Source of the DNA: JAZDJP01 sp043803805
GTDB taxonomy: Bacteria > Planctomycetota > JAZDJP01
DNA: 13,145 bases
NCBI GenBank assembly: GCA_043803805.1
Contig: JAZDJP010000011.1
Coordinates: 1 to 13,145 of the forward strand
Reading direction: 5' to 3'
Under the pieces are notes generated by a model, which saw only the letters and a program-made list of their open reading frames with translations, was not told the DNA's origin and ran no database searches. Shown here in pieces: positions 6,349 through 13,145 of this stretch; within the stretch, counting starts at the first letter, position 1; each line of letters opens with the position of its first letter. The translations under genes and the position numbers were made by a program.

Positions 6349-6356
6349 AGGAGGGG
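6349..6356 (+). promoter_or_regulatory. Ribosome binding site that fixes the start at 6362
   Basis: AGGAGGGG lies 5 nt before ATG 6362. It is the strongest plus-strand ribosome site in this region. It places the gene start after the composite repeat, although the frame stays open upstream to 6155. Confidence 0.85.
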
Positions 6357-6361
6357 AAACA

Positions 6362-7018
6362 ATGACGACGGAGCAACGTTTGGAAAATCTGGAACGGCAA
6401 CTGGCCTGCGTGAAGCGTTTCAATCGTTGGCTTCTGGTCGCCGTGGGGGTGGCTGTCGGGGGATGGTGGTTGCTGGGCGCTGGGGGCTTGCGTCACGGCC
6501 TCAGCACGGCGCAAGCGGCGGAGGGAGGTGGTAAGGAAGAAAAGATTGTCCGCGCCAACGGATTTGTTTTGGAGGATATAAATGGTAACACACGTGCCTC
6601 GATGACGTTGGATAAGGAAGGTGGGCCAAGTATGATTCTGTTCGATGGAGCCGGGAAAGCCGGTGCCATTATTGCGATGATTCAGAATGAGCCAAGCATA
6701 TGTTTGTATGGTAACAACTCAAAATCCGGTATATTGCTGAATGTAGACAAATTTGGATCCAGTATCAACCTGTCAGATGAGAAAGGCAATATTCGAGTTG
6801 ATCTGGCGGTAACGAAGTATGGACCAGCGTTAAACTTGTCTGACGAAAAGGGAGTTCGTCGTGAAATGTTGGGGGTGGATAAGAATCAACCGTTTCTGTA
6901 TTTTCGAGACGAGAACCAAAAAGAACGTGTCGTGCTGATTGTTACGAAAGAAGGTCCGGAGTTGATTTTGAACGACGAGAATGGCAAATCCATCTGGTCT
7001 GCGCCAGCGAAGAAGTAG
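6362..7018 (+). CDS. Membrane-anchored protein of 22-residue repeats, unknown function
   Basis: 218 residues. Residues 1-20 (TTEQRLENLERQLACVKRF) are a short coiled-coil-like segment; about 22-42 form one membrane helix (WLLVAVGVAVGGWWLLGAGG). This makes it a probable inner-membrane anchor or uncleaved signal with the rest outside the cytoplasm. From residue 65 the chain is a tandem repeat. Units starting at 111, 133, 155, 177 and 199 are exactly 22 residues apart, preceded by a 23-residue unit at 88 and a divergent one at 65. Each unit runs: hydrophobic strand, (N/S)DExG turn, charged pair, strand, (T/D)K turn (for example INLSDEKGNIRVDLAVTKYG). The regular strand-turn pattern suggests a beta-solenoid or stacked beta-hairpins; this is inference. 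The repeat region is lower in GC than the neighbouring genes. Similar coiled-coil/helix/repeat proteins occur in planctomycete-like bacteria as hypotheticals, as far as I recall. It converges on the GHL10 gene 54 bp away. Confidence 0.75.
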   Translation: MTTEQRLENLERQLACVKRFNRWLLVAVGVAVGGWWLLGAGGLRHGLSTAQAAEGGGKEEKIVRANGFVLEDINGNTRASMTLDKEGGPSMILFDGAGKAGAIIAMIQNEPSICLYGNNSKSGILLNVDKFGSSINLSDEKGNIRVDLAVTKYGPALNLSDEKGVRREMLGVDKNQPFLYFRDENQKERVVLIVTKEGPELILNDENGKSIWSAPAKK

Positions 7019-7072
7019 ATTGAGTCGCCGGGTCATGGAACAGTATGCGGCGATTCCTTCCGTGAGCGCGTT

Positions 7073-9481
7073 TTAGTCGGAAAGTCTGGTTTTTTCGCCG
7101 GTGGCGCCGAGTTGAAGCAGGTCAAGCGCCGCTGCCAACTGCCGGTCGTAGTTGAAGAGGACGAAGCCGGCGCATTTCTGGCGCCGCGCGATCAGCACCT
7201 GTTCGAGGGTCTCGTCCGGCGACTGGCCGAGGGTCGCGCCGATGCCCGGCATCAGCGGAATCCGCCCGGCCACCCACTGGCCGGACTGCCGCGTGCGGGC
7301 CTCGAACATCGCCGCGCTTTCGGTGTACTGCATGGGGCAGACGAAATCGAGCCAGCCCTTCTCGACCCACAGCTTCCAGTCCTGGCCCACGTGGTTGCGG
7401 GCGCTGGGCCAGTGCGGGAAGACGGCGGCGGAGATCTTGACCCCCGGCCGGAGCTTGTGCGTCTCCTCGCTCACGGTCGTGACCAGCCGGGTGATCTGGT
7501 CCCGACGGAACTGCAGGTATTTGTCGCGCAGCGCACCGTCGGTCACGTCGCCCGGCCAGTTCCCGACCTTGGCCCCCAAGCCGTCCTCGAAACGCTGGCG
7601 GCAGCCGGCGCAGTAGCAGCCCTCCAGGCCCGGATAGCGGATGTAATCGAGATGAATGCCGGCCACCTCGTAGTTGCGGACGACCTCCAGCAGCGACTCC
7701 AGTTCCAGTTTCTGGTTGTCCGGGTGCGAGGGGCAGAGCCAGTCAATGGTCTTGCCCTGGCGGTCGGCCTGCAGCCGGCCAGCCTTGAGCATCTCCTGCC
7801 GGAATGCCTCCGGTGCGAGCGGCCAGAGGTTCCAGTTGACCTTCCAGACGTGAACGGCCACTCCGTGCTTTTTGCCGGCGGCCACGCACTCGGCCAGCAG
7901 GTCGCGGTTGAGATCCCTGGCGCGCGGCAGGAGCCGGCTGGTCCCGGCGCTGGCCCCGCCCCAAAGCATGTTCGGGAACACCGCGTTGAAGCCCGCGTCG
8001 GCCAGCCGCTTCATCGCCTGGTCCCAGCTCAGGCCGGCGACGCCCGCCGGGTCGTGGCACCAGACGCCGCGGAACTCGCCGGCCGCACCCGGCACCCCGG
8101 TCGCGTAGGCCCGAAGCAAGGCGTCCTGCGAGCGGCCGAGCAGGTCGGTCGCGGAGGCGAAGTTGCCCTCCCTGGCCGCCGCCTCCGCCTCGCCGCGCAG
8201 CCTCCCGGACGACTGGAGAAGCGCCTCGATCCCGGCTTGCCGGTCGCCGCGTCGGGCGCCGGCCCGCGCCGCCTCCAGCAATTGCGCGGCGTTCTTGAAG
8301 CCCGCCAGCGCGCCGAACCGATTCTGCCGGCCCGCGTAGGTCTTCGGCCACATCTCCGGCCAGAGCTCGCCGAGCATGGCCAGAAGCAGTCGGTCCTTGG
8401 CCGCCTGGTCCGCCGGCGTGAGCACGTGGCCAATGAAGAAGCCGTTGGCGTTGCGGGTCACCGCCGGCTCGGTCGAAACCCTGCCCTGCCGGTCGATCCA
8501 GAAGGCGCGGACCTGGGTTCCCTCGGCCGGCGCGATCCGCCGGGCCCACCAGCTTTCCTGGCCCACCTTCAATTCGGGCCCGCCGGCCGCGGGGCGGAAG
8601 GCGAAGGAGTTGAGCGCCTCCGGCCCCTGTAGCGCGCCGCGGTCGGTCACGCCGAGCAGCTTGTCCAGGGGGGCCGGCAGCCGGTAGCAGACCAGCAATT
8701 TGCCGCCGTCGGCCGCGAACTTCTCGACCGCCGCGGCGGCGGCCTTGTCGAGCACAGGATTCAGCGGCAGGATCGCCAGCGTCTTGCCGTTCAGCCGGCC
8801 GCCCGCCGCCTCCGCGTCGCCGATGATCTCGTAAGCCACGCCCACGCGGTCCAACGCGTCTGCCATCTGCCGGACGTACTCCGGCACGCTGCCCTCCTCG
8901 TGAATCCCGCCGTCGTTCCGGTAAACGGCCACCCGGGCCGGCAGCGCCACTCCGCCAAGACGGCCGACCAGGATGGCCCGGTCCTCGCCCTCGTCGTTGG
9001 TTATCGCCAGGCGGATCACGTCGACCTTGTCCCAGCCCGCGGGGCTGCCTTCCAGGCGGAAATTCTTGCGGGGCAGCCCGGTGGTCTGCCGGCCGGGCGG
9101 CACCGCGAAGCTGCAGCCGTACCAGCCTCCGCCGCTGTGGAAATAGAGAATCATGCCCGCCGGCTTGTCGCGGTCGGCGATGGTTTCCATCTCGATCGTC
9201 TGGCAGGGGGACAGGTCCCACTGCCCCTGGCGATCCCACCCCACCCGCCAGTTTCCGTTGGAGGCGAAGTTGCAGGGCAGCTTGAGGAGGTGCGGGCCTT
9301 CCCCGTCGGCCACCTCAACCGGCGGTGTTCCTTTTTCGATCGGGCGCCACACCGCCTGCGCCGCTGCCGCCGTGGCGTACTCGCCGCTCTCCAGCGTGAT
9401 GATCCGCTCTTCATCTCCGGCGACCGCCACCCCAGCCGCCGAAGCCAGCAGGAACGCGACGAGCCATGCGAGCCTTCTCAT
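7073..9481 (-). CDS. Secreted GHL10/DUF187-type glycoside-hydrolase-like protein
   Basis: 802 residues. Signal peptide 1-21 (MRRLAWLVAFLLASAAGVAVA, then GDEE) predicts export. Residues about 25-180 look like a beta-sandwich carbohydrate-binding-type module (strand-rich, YFHSGGGWYGCSF). About 182-290 form a Rossmann-like segment resembling GATase-like domains (VAVYRNDGG, LAILPLN, AADGGKLLVCY). A helical linker (about 385-465) follows. From about 469 to 790 comes the TIM barrel of the GHL10 family (PF02638): EFRGVWCHDP, AGFNAVFPNMLW, GVAVHVWKVNW, the hallmark IHLDYIRYPG (about 608), KISAAVFPHWP and WLDFVCPMQYT. A cysteine cluster CYCAGCRQRF follows the DYIRYP strand and may bind metal. Family members act on or bind polysaccharide or peptidoglycan glycans; the substrate here is unknown. 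The minus-strand start has GGGAG 7 nt upstream. It lies 42 nt after kbl and may be read with it. Confidence 0.85.
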   Translation of the reverse strand: MRRLAWLVAFLLASAAGVAVAGDEERIITLESGEYATAAAAQAVWRPIEKGTPPVEVADGEGPHLLKLPCNFASNGNWRVGWDRQGQWDLSPCQTIEMETIADRDKPAGMILYFHSGGGWYGCSFAVPPGRQTTGLPRKNFRLEGSPAGWDKVDVIRLAITNDEGEDRAILVGRLGGVALPARVAVYRNDGGIHEEGSVPEYVRQMADALDRVGVAYEIIGDAEAAGGRLNGKTLAILPLNPVLDKAAAAAVEKFAADGGKLLVCYRLPAPLDKLLGVTDRGALQGPEALNSFAFRPAAGGPELKVGQESWWARRIAPAEGTQVRAFWIDRQGRVSTEPAVTRNANGFFIGHVLTPADQAAKDRLLLAMLGELWPEMWPKTYAGRQNRFGALAGFKNAAQLLEAARAGARRGDRQAGIEALLQSSGRLRGEAEAAAREGNFASATDLLGRSQDALLRAYATGVPGAAGEFRGVWCHDPAGVAGLSWDQAMKRLADAGFNAVFPNMLWGGASAGTSRLLPRARDLNRDLLAECVAAGKKHGVAVHVWKVNWNLWPLAPEAFRQEMLKAGRLQADRQGKTIDWLCPSHPDNQKLELESLLEVVRNYEVAGIHLDYIRYPGLEGCYCAGCRQRFEDGLGAKVGNWPGDVTDGALRDKYLQFRRDQITRLVTTVSEETHKLRPGVKISAAVFPHWPSARNHVGQDWKLWVEKGWLDFVCPMQYTESAAMFEARTRQSGQWVAGRIPLMPGIGATLGQSPDETLEQVLIARRQKCAGFVLFNYDRQLAAALDLLQLGATGEKTRLSD

Positions 9482-9523
9482 ACGGAATCTCCCGGGGTTG
9501 GCGACGATGAGGAACGTCTTCCT

Positions 9524-10717
9524 TCAGGATATTTTACAGGCGTCATTCCGGACCTCCGCAAACGCCGCGAGCGCCCGGTCGAGATGCCGCCGTTCATGCG
9601 CCGCGGAAATCTGGACCCTGAGGCGCGCCTTCCCCTCCGGGACCACCGGGAAGCCGAAGCCGGTCACGAAGACACCCTTTTTGAGAAGTTGGTCCGAGAC
9701 GCGGATGGCCGTGGCGGTTTCGCCGACGATGATGGGAATGATGGCGGATTCGCCTTCGAGCGGGGTGTACCCCATCCGTTTCAGGGCGTCCCGGAAGTAA
9801 CAAACGCTTTCGTGAAGTCGCCGGACGCGTTCCGGCTCCCGTTCGAGGACCCCGACCGCCGCGAGGGCGCTCGCGGCCACCGTCGCCGGCAGGGCGTTGG
9901 AGAAGAGTTGCGGGCGGGACCTCTGGACGAGGAAATCCACGACCGGCCGCGAGGCGGCGACGAAACCACCGGCCGCGCCGCCGAGGGATTTTCCCAGAGT
10001 CCCCGTGATGACGTCCACCTTCCCGTGAAGGCCGAAGTGCTCCGCCGTCCCCCGGCCCGTCTTCCCGAGGACGCCGATGCCGTGGGAGTCGTCCAGGATG
10101 ACGGCGGCGTGGTATTTCGCCGCGAGGGGGATGATCTCCGGGAGGCGCGCGAGATCGCCTTCCATGCTGAAGACGCCGTCCGTGACGACGAGGTTCAAAA
10201 CGTCCGCCGGGCATCCGCGGAGTTTCGTTTCGAGATCCGCCATGTCGCTGTGGCGGTAGACCTGGCGCGTCACGGTCTTTCCCGCCAGGCGCCCGGCGTC
10301 AATGATGCTCGCGTGGTTCAATTCGTCCGAGAGGATGAGGGAATTCTCCAGGGCGAGCGTCGGGATCACCCCCTCGTTGGCGTTCCAGCAGGAGACGTAG
10401 GTGAGGGCGGCCTCCGTGCCGAGGAACCCGGCGATCTTCGCCTCCAGTTCCCGGTGGACGTCCAGCGTCCCGCAGATGAACCGCACCGACGCGGTGCCGG
10501 CGCCGTATTTTTTCAGGCCCGCGATCCCGGCCGCGATGACCTCCGGGTGGTTGGCCAGGCCCAGGTAATTATTCGAGGAAAGCACGAGGACGTTCCCGTG
10601 CCCCTCCATGGGGACCTCGGCGTCCATCGGGCCCGTCAAATGCCGCAGGACCTTGAGGGTCCCGGCATTCCCGAGCGCCTCCACCTGCCCGCGCAGGATG
10701 TCGTCGAGTCGCTTCAT
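9524..10717 (-). CDS. kbl: Glycine C-acetyltransferase (2-amino-3-ketobutyrate CoA ligase)
   Basis: 397 residues, the normal length for Kbl. A PLP enzyme of the alpha-oxoamine synthase family (fold type I), cytoplasmic. It cleaves 2-amino-3-ketobutyrate with CoA to glycine and acetyl-CoA. Visible landmarks: SNNYLGLANHPEV (48-60), GAGTASVRFICGT (72-84), LNHASIID (133-140), the DGVFSMEGDLA segment (180-190), ILDDSHGIGVLG (207-218) and the Schiff-base lysine K243 in ITGTLGKSLGGAAGG. SRPQLFSNALP and GFPVVPEGKARLRVQISAAH close the active site and the C-terminal domain. Similarity to E. coli Kbl is high throughout, which separates it from BioF and 5-aminolevulinate synthase, as does the adjacent tdh. 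ATG 10717 lies 3 nt after the tdh stop, with only a weak ribosome site, so translation is probably coupled. Confidence 0.95.
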   Translation of the reverse strand: MKRLDDILRGQVEALGNAGTLKVLRHLTGPMDAEVPMEGHGNVLVLSSNNYLGLANHPEVIAAGIAGLKKYGAGTASVRFICGTLDVHRELEAKIAGFLGTEAALTYVSCWNANEGVIPTLALENSLILSDELNHASIIDAGRLAGKTVTRQVYRHSDMADLETKLRGCPADVLNLVVTDGVFSMEGDLARLPEIIPLAAKYHAAVILDDSHGIGVLGKTGRGTAEHFGLHGKVDVITGTLGKSLGGAAGGFVAASRPVVDFLVQRSRPQLFSNALPATVAASALAAVGVLEREPERVRRLHESVCYFRDALKRMGYTPLEGESAIIPIIVGETATAIRVSDQLLKKGVFVTGFGFPVVPEGKARLRVQISAAHERRHLDRALAAFAEVRNDACKIS

Positions 10718-10720
10718 AAT

Positions 10721-11770
10721 CTATTTCGCCACATGGAGGATGACCTTCGCGGCCTTCCCCTGGTGGATCAGGGCGAATCCCTTCTCGAACTCCTCCAATT
10801 TGAATTCATGGGTGACGATCGGGTCCACGTTGAGTTTCCCTTGGGTGAGGAACCGCTCGCACTGGTACCAGGTGTCGAACATCCGCCGGCCGTTGATGCC
10901 GAACAGGGTGATTCCCTTGAAGATAATGAGTTCGGGCAGATTGAGCGAAACTTCCTCCGCCGGGATGCCCATGAGAGACACCCGACCGCCGTTCCGGACG
11001 AGGGAGAGGCCCAGGCGGATGGCGGGGGCTTTCCCGGACATTTCGAGCAGGACATCGGGACCTTCGCCGTGGGTCAGCTTTTTCACCTCCGCGACGATGT
11101 TGTCCTTCGCCGGGTCGAGGCACACGTCGGCGCCAACCTTTTTCGCGAGGGCGAGGCGCATCGGGTTGGGATCCACGGCGATGACGAGCGACGCCCCGGC
11201 CGCCCGCGCCACCGTGCAGGCGTAGAGCCCGATGGGGCCGGTGCCCATGACGAGGACGGAACTCGCCGAGACGCCCGCCGTCATGACGGCGTGGACGGCA
11301 TTCCCCAGGGGGTCGTGGAGCGCGGCCACCTTGTCCGGGATGCGCGGGTCCATCTTCCAGATGTTCGTCTGGGGCATGACCACGTACTCGGCAAAGCAGC
11401 CGTTCACGTCAATTCCGATGATGTCCACGCGGTCGCAGATGTGGCCGTTGCCCGTGCGGCAGCAGGCGCAGATGCCGCAGCCGATGTGCCCCTCGGCGGA
11501 CACACGGTCGCCAATCTTCACGGCGGTGATGCCGGGGCCGGTGGCCGCCACGGTGCCCATGAATTCATGGCCGCCCACGAGCGGCGGCTTGATGCGCCGC
11601 TGGCTCCAGGCGTCCCAGTCGTAGATGTGGACGTCCGTCCCGCAGATGCCGACCATTTTTACTTTGACGAGGATCTCTCCCGGACCCGGCTTCGGGACGG
11701 GCCAACGGCCGAATTCGAAGCCCGGCCCGGCGTTGCGCTTGATGATGGCCTTCATGGTCTTTTGCGGCAT
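10721..11770 (-). CDS. tdh: L-threonine 3-dehydrogenase
   Basis: 349 residues from ATG 11770. GGAGGA (11782-11777) is 6 nt before it but directly touches the other in-frame ATG at 11776, so 11770 is the better start. A zinc-dependent medium-chain dehydrogenase that oxidises L-threonine with NAD+ to 2-amino-3-ketobutyrate, the substrate of Kbl. Catalytic-zinc residues are visible in GICGTDVH (Cys43) and GGHEF (His68, Glu69). Structural-zinc cysteines are 98, 101, 104 and 112 in the HIGCGICACCRTGNGHIC segment. The Rossmann motif is VLVMGTGPIGLYA, followed by VDPNPMRLALAKKVGAD. GTDVHIYDWDAWSQ and FGINGRRMFDTWYQ are characteristic of Tdh rather than of sorbitol or alcohol dehydrogenases. First gene of a tdh-kbl pair, preceded by a repeat-filled leader and a strong promoter candidate at 12026-12054. 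Confidence 0.95.
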   Translation of the reverse strand: MPQKTMKAIIKRNAGPGFEFGRWPVPKPGPGEILVKVKMVGICGTDVHIYDWDAWSQRRIKPPLVGGHEFMGTVAATGPGITAVKIGDRVSAEGHIGCGICACCRTGNGHICDRVDIIGIDVNGCFAEYVVMPQTNIWKMDPRIPDKVAALHDPLGNAVHAVMTAGVSASSVLVMGTGPIGLYACTVARAAGASLVIAVDPNPMRLALAKKVGADVCLDPAKDNIVAEVKKLTHGEGPDVLLEMSGKAPAIRLGLSLVRNGGRVSLMGIPAEEVSLNLPELIIFKGITLFGINGRRMFDTWYQCERFLTQGKLNVDPIVTHEFKLEEFEKGFALIHQGKAAKVILHVAK

Positions 11771-11776
11771 GGGCAT

Positions 11777-11782
11777 TCCTCC
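11777..11782 (-). promoter_or_regulatory. Ribosome binding site deciding the tdh start
   Basis: GGAGGA on the minus strand. Two in-frame ATGs follow, at 11776 (spacing 0) and 11770 (spacing 6). Only the second has workable spacing. Confidence 0.8.
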
Positions 11783-11822
11783 AACCCGGCATAGCCGGAA
11801 TCAAACAGGCCGAATCTTCAAT

Positions 11823-11961
11823 GCCGCTCATGGTGAGCCTGTCGAACCATGAGCGAAGTACTGGCTCATCCTTCGACATTCGGAACTCGGCATCCCTGCT
11901 TTGCCAAGAGGCTTCGCAGGGCCCTCCGGAGCCCCTTGGGCGAAGGAGGGTCGGCATTTCA
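11823..11961 (-). repeat. Composite dispersed repeat, copy 2 (inverted relative to copy 1)
   Basis: The reverse complement of 11872-11961 matches 6156-6245 with one mismatch. It is followed by the right half-arm of the first palindrome (GGATGA) and then a full REP-like palindrome: arms GCTCATGGT/ACCATGAGC, 11826-11834 and 11846-11854, with an 11-nt loop. Relative to copy 1 it lacks 49 bp (6246-6294), whose ends lie at TCGAA direct repeats, and it carries 5 extra bases between the palindromes. It occupies the leader of tdh, in the same orientation as tdh. Confidence 0.9.
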
Positions 11962-11967
11962 TTCCCC

Positions 11968-12002
11968 CTCAGCACTCAGCACTTCGTACTCAGCACTTCT
12001 CA
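11968..12002 (-). repeat. Five-unit heptamer array (CTCAGCA)
   Basis: On the plus strand, five phased 7-bp units read CTCAGCA, CTCAGCA, CTTCGTA, CTCAGCA, CTTCTCA. The main unit is the same as at 227-296. It abuts copy 2 of the composite repeat, just as the octamer array abuts copy 1. Confidence 0.85.
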
Positions 12003-12025
12003 CCTATTCCCTTCGCGAGCCGCCT

Positions 12026-12054
12026 ATTACACACGGTACGCGCGGGCTTGTCAA
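12026..12054 (-). promoter_or_regulatory. Near-consensus sigma-70 promoter reading toward tdh
   Basis: On the minus strand, TTGACA (12054-12049, 6 of 6) is followed after 17 bp by TGTAAT (12031-12026, 5 of 6). The -35 box overlaps the TGA stop codon of the ABC ATPase gene. Transcription would start near 12018, giving a leader of about 250 nt containing the heptamer array and composite repeat copy 2. It is the best-matching promoter on this strand and suggests that tdh-kbl is transcribed separately from the transporter gene. Confidence 0.6.
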
Positions 12055-13145
12055 TCGTCGTTCATGCCGGTCAGACGCGTGCCGTCGGCGGGATCGAAGA
12101 GGTGGAGGAGATCGGTGTCGAAGGCGATCGAAACGGGCGTATTGGCGGAAAGGGGGAGTGTCGGCGGGACCTTGGCCACGAGGCGGTTCGGGCCCGCCGC
12201 GAGGTGGACCAGGAGTGCGTCTCCGAGCGGCTCCACGACATCCACGCGGGCCGTGCCGGCGGTGTCCGGGGACGGGACGCTTCCGGCGGGGGAAATCCGG
12301 ATGTTCTCCGGCCGGACCCCGAGATCCGCGAGCCCGCCGGCGCGGGCGGCGGCCTCCGCGGCGGGGGGGATGCGGACGGAAATCCCGTCTCCCGCGAACC
12401 GCCATCCCCCGTTTTCGGAAACGACGCGGCCGGGGAGAATGTTCATGGGCGGGGTTCCCAGGAACGTCGCCACGAAACGGTTGGCCGGGCGGCGGTACAC
12501 CGTGAGGGGGTCGGCGTATTGTTCGAGGCGTCCGCCGTTCATCACCGCGATGCGGTCCCCCAGGGTCATCGCCTCCGCCTGATCGTGGGTGACGTATACA
12601 AGGGTGGCCGAAAGCCTTTGGTGGAGGCGTTTTAGTTCCGCCCGCATCTCCACGCGCAGTTTCGCGTCCAGGTTCGAGAGCGGCTCGTCGAGGAGAAACA
12701 CCTTCGGCTCCCGGACCATGGCCCGTCCCAGGGCCACCCGCTGGCGCTGGCCGCCCGAAAGGGCCCGGGGCCGGCGGTCGAGAAGGTTCGTGAGCCCGAG
12801 GGCCTCCGCCGTCGCCTCCACCCGCCGGCGGATTTCCTCCCGGGGGGTCTTCCGGAGTTCGAGGCCGAACGCCATGTTCCGGAAGACGGTCATGTGGGGG
12901 TAGAGGGCGTAATTCTGGAAAACCATGGCGATGTTGCGATCCTTCGGGGGGACGCCGTTCACGGGCCGGCCTTCGATGGAAATGACGCCGGTGTCGGGTT
13001 CCTCCAGCCCCGCGATCATCCGGAGGGAGGTGGTTTTGCCGCAGCCGGAGGGGCCGACGAGGACGACGAGTTCCCGGTCGCGGATGGAAAGCGTCAGTTC
13101 CCGGACGGCCTGGACGCCGCCCGGGTATGTCTTCGACACGCGATC
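12051..13145 (-). CDS. MalK/UgpC-type ABC transporter ATPase (5' end off the window)
   Basis: 364 residues visible. The reading frame continues through GATCGC to the right edge (DRVSKTYPGG), so the GTG at 13139 is probably internal and about 8-12 residues are missing. ATPase of the CUT1 sugar-importer class, working at the inner membrane with permeases and a binding protein not seen here. Walker A is GPSGCGKTT; the Q-loop is in VFQNYALYPHMT; the signature is LSGGQRQRVALGRA; Walker B is VFLLDEPLSNLD; and the switch histidine is in VYVTHDQAEAMT. The C-terminal ~130 residues after FVATFLGTPPMNILPG form the TOBE/regulatory domain typical of MalK, UgpC and MsmK (LGVRPENI, VVEPLGDALLVHL). Full length would be about 375 residues, normal for the family. 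Substrate cannot be told from the ATPase, which can serve several sugar transporters. Confidence 0.93.
   Translation of the reverse strand, partial: DRVSKTYPGGVQAVRELTLSIRDRELVVLVGPSGCGKTTSLRMIAGLEEPDTGVISIEGRPVNGVPPKDRNIAMVFQNYALYPHMTVFRNMAFGLELRKTPREEIRRRVEATAEALGLTNLLDRRPRALSGGQRQRVALGRAMVREPKVFLLDEPLSNLDAKLRVEMRAELKRLHQRLSATLVYVTHDQAEAMTLGDRIAVMNGGRLEQYADPLTVYRRPANRFVATFLGTPPMNILPGRVVSENGGWRFAGDGISVRIPPAAEAAARAGGLADLGVRPENIRISPAGSVPSPDTAGTARVDVVEPLGDALLVHLAAGPNRLVAKVPPTLPLSANTPVSIAFDTDLLHLFDPADGTRLTGMNDD

Noticed and set aside
6155..6361. N-terminal extension of the repeat protein, including a segment reading PFILSLSKDEP.
   Set aside because: It is the translation of the composite repeat and its palindromes; similar SLSK-type peptides are common artefacts of this repeat. 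The ribosome site at 6349-6356 sets the start at 6362.
7019..7072. Possible bidirectional terminator between the convergent genes (TCGCCG with CGGCGA).
   Set aside because: The 6-bp arms are far apart and neither strand has a T-run after the stem, so no terminator is called.
8900..11794. A 964-codon plus-strand open frame, plus another of 506 codons at 7112-8632.
   Set aside because: They lie antisense to kbl, tdh and GHL10, whose proteins carry unmistakable family motifs. The plus-strand translations are rich in Arg, Gly, His and Asp with no recognisable domain, as expected from the complement of high-GC genes.
11821..12635. Three overlapping plus-strand frames across the tdh leader and the ABC gene (for example 11821-12582).
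   Set aside because: They begin in the composite repeat and heptamer array and continue antisense to a well-defined ABC ATPase.
13137..13139. GTG as the start of the ABC ATPase gene.
   Set aside because: The frame stays open through the last six bases with residues (DR before VSKTYPGG) that fit the usual N-terminus of the family, so the real start lies beyond the edge.

Overview
This is a high-GC bacterial window, probably from an uncultivated Gram-negative lineage. Two lipoproteins (one of them LpoB-like) imply an outer membrane. The carbohydrate-active genes, the metabolic genes and the heavy load of dispersed repeats would suit PVC-type or neighbouring candidate phyla, but nothing here fixes the taxon. 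There are nine protein genes plus the tail of a tenth, and no tRNA, rRNA or CRISPR array. No stretch over 300 bases lacks a gene. The two largest gaps (6091-6361 and 11777-12050) are filled by repeats.

Layout. Plus strand: the last 39 codons of a probable IS4-type transposase (1-122); a large GH94/GH36-type sugar phosphorylase or hydrolase (about 207-3224); an ORF6N-domain DNA-binding protein whose ATG overlaps the previous stop (3221-3757); a small AT-rich two-helix membrane protein (3769-4080); a promoter-led pair of lipoproteins, LpoB-like (4234-4824) and COG3014-like (4840-6090); and a membrane-anchored protein built of 22-residue repeats (6362-7018). Minus strand, convergent: an ABC-transporter ATPase cut by the right edge (12051-13145), then tdh (10721-11770), kbl (9524-10717) and a secreted GHL10/DUF187 glycoside-hydrolase-like protein (7073-9481).

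How the genes work together. Tdh and Kbl form the two-step route from threonine through 2-amino-3-ketobutyrate to glycine and acetyl-CoA. They are 3 nt apart, and the GHL10 gene follows 42 nt later, so the three may be co-transcribed from a near-consensus promoter that overlaps the stop codon of the ABC gene. The MalK-like ATPase, the GH94-like enzyme and GHL10 point to carbohydrate uptake and turnover. The LpoB-like/COG3014-like pair points to envelope and peptidoglycan maintenance.

The most unusual content is non-coding. A composite repeat occurs twice (6156-6338 plus, 11823-11961 minus). In both copies it lies between a short tandem array carrying a GAGT core and the start of a gene, in the same orientation as that gene. 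It consists of a 90-bp block followed by REP-like palindromes with a conserved 11-nt loop and co-varying arms. The two copies differ mainly by a 49-bp segment bounded by TCGAA direct repeats. Five separate 7- or 8-bp-period arrays with an ACTC/GAGT core sit at gene boundaries, and two of them are read through by the GH94-like ORF.
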